A DNA stretch of 41,770 nt from Prevotella sp. Lineage in GTDB: Bacteria; Bacteroidota; Bacteroidia; Bacteroidales; Bacteroidaceae. Made by a program: the position numbers and the translations under genes. The notes under the pieces are model-generated. The model was not told the origin of the DNA and did not search any database. It saw only the letters and a program-made list of their open reading frames with translations. Positions within the stretch are counted from its first letter, which is position 1; the number at the start of each line of letters is the position of its first letter. Shown in pieces: positions 40,969 through 41,770 of this stretch. Where the stretch lies: the NCBI GenBank assembly GCA_022769825.1, contig JALEJI010000043.1, positions 1-41,770 of the forward strand, given 5' to 3'.

Positions 40969-41770
40969 TTAGCTATTAGCTATACGCCAATAGCCCTTGC
41001 GAGTATTACCCCATTCGTATGCTTGGTATTTATTGATACCACATCTAATGAGGTTTGCCACTTTTGTCTTGACTTTCTTCCAGGCTTTCCATATACACAT
41101 GCGTATTCGATGTCTTAACCATTCGTCTGTTTCATGCAAGAGACGCTTCATATTGGCAAGGTGATAATAACTGACCCACCCTCTTATGTATTCTTTCAGC
41201 TTTTGCTTCCTCTTGGCATATCCCCATCCGTTGCTGCGACTTGTCAGTTCTTTCAACCTTGACTTCATTTTGGCTTTGGACTTTGGATGTACCGTGAGTT
41301 GGCATTTGCCTTTCATCACATAGAAGGAGTAGCCGAGGTATTTAACTCCGCGCACATACGACACTACGGTCTTTTCCTTGTTGACTTTGAGATATAGAGC
41401 ATTCTCTATAAATCGGGTTACACTCTCCTTCACTCGCATTGCTACCCTTTTGGACTTGCAGAATATCATCGAGTCGTCGGCATAGCGCACAAAGGGGAGT
41501 CCCCTGCGTTCGAGTTCTTTATCCAACTCGTTGAGCATGATGTTACTCATCAACGGACTTAACGGTCCGCCTTGGGGAGTTCCTTCCTCGCTCGCTTCAA
41601 ACAAACCTTTGTTCATTACACCACTTCGAAGATATTTGTGTATAAGACTGACAACTCTGCCGTCTTTTATCGTACGGCTGAGGATTTCTATGAGCTTGCT
41701 ATGGCTCACGGTGTCGAAGAAGCGTTCAAGGTCAAGGTCCACTACATATATGTAGCCCTCGTTGATTATC
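40969..41770 (-). CDS. Group II intron reverse transcriptase/maturase (partial, runs off the window)
   Basis: The C-terminal about 267 residues of an intron-encoded protein; the 5' part is beyond position 41770. Visible parts: VDLDLERFFDTVSH (RT motif 3), TPQGGPLSPLMSNIMLNELD (motif 4), RYADDSMIF with the catalytic Asp pair (motif 5), LGYSFY (motif 7), then the maturase X domain (GWGYAKRKQKLKEYIRGWVSYY) and a short basic tail. An HNH endonuclease domain is not seen after GYWRIANS. No frameshift or stop interrupts the visible part, so the intron may be functional. Domain V-VI lies 90 nt downstream. Confidence 0.9.
   Translation of the reverse strand, partial: IINEGYIYVVDLDLERFFDTVSHSKLIEILSRTIKDGRVVSLIHKYLRSGVMNKGLFEASEEGTPQGGPLSPLMSNIMLNELDKELERRGLPFVRYADDSMIFCKSKRVAMRVKESVTRFIENALYLKVNKEKTVVSYVRGVKYLGYSFYVMKGKCQLTVHPKSKAKMKSRLKELTSRSNGWGYAKRKQKLKEYIRGWVSYYHLANMKRLLHETDEWLRHRIRMCIWKAWKKVKTKVANLIRCGINKYQAYEWGNTRKGYWRIANS

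Overview
The window looks like a chromosomal segment of a Bacteroidales bacterium, most likely a Prevotella-type (Prevotellaceae) organism. The evidence is as follows: repeated promoters of the Bacteroidetes form TT(T)G-N19/20-TAnnTTTG; few Shine-Dalgarno sites; Bacteroidetes-typical families (a TonB-dependent receptor with DUF5689-type and OB-fold lipoproteins, a five-repeat DUF349 protein, type B L31); and lipoproteins whose mature N-termini are acidic. The species is inferred; no rRNA gene body is present to confirm it.

Layout. Positions 1-200 hold a strong leftward promoter with a boxA-like leader, probably the start of an rRNA operon lying off the left edge. Positions 436-8384 hold the complete tryptophan operon trpDCFABEG followed by a radical SAM gene. 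Its long leader contains a 19-codon leader peptide with three consecutive Trp codons followed by an intrinsic terminator, which is the arrangement of a transcription attenuator. Next come a secreted transglutaminase-like protein, transketolase, a 30-codon membrane peptide on the minus strand, a YbhN-type membrane protein, the dipeptidase PepD, a CorA-type Mg2+ transporter and a DUF349 protein. The corA leader carries a short acidic upstream ORF and two mutually exclusive hairpins.

Positions 19061-29402 contain a histidine phosphatase, a DUF308 membrane protein and a minus-strand group (secreted EEP nuclease, UDG-superfamily protein, uridine kinase). This group is divergent from a TonB-dependent receptor and two surface-type lipoproteins with OB-like domains. 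After rpmE2 comes a lipoprotein nuclease of the NUC1 family. I read the region as a candidate extracellular nucleic-acid capture and breakdown locus. Positions 29648-36181 form one apparent operon: an EamA transporter, nadB, nadA, nadC, a PBP4-like carboxypeptidase and a CBM9-like protein. The right end has an AGCS symporter, a truncated response regulator, a beta-barrel protein, glutathione peroxidase and the 3' part of a group II intron running off the window.

Two repeat families link distant parts of the window. A 384-bp element occurs twice in opposite orientation (8392-8775 and 36239-36622), with matching ends and an internal 22-bp array. A remnant of a group II intron 3' end (18901-19003) matches the intron at the right edge.
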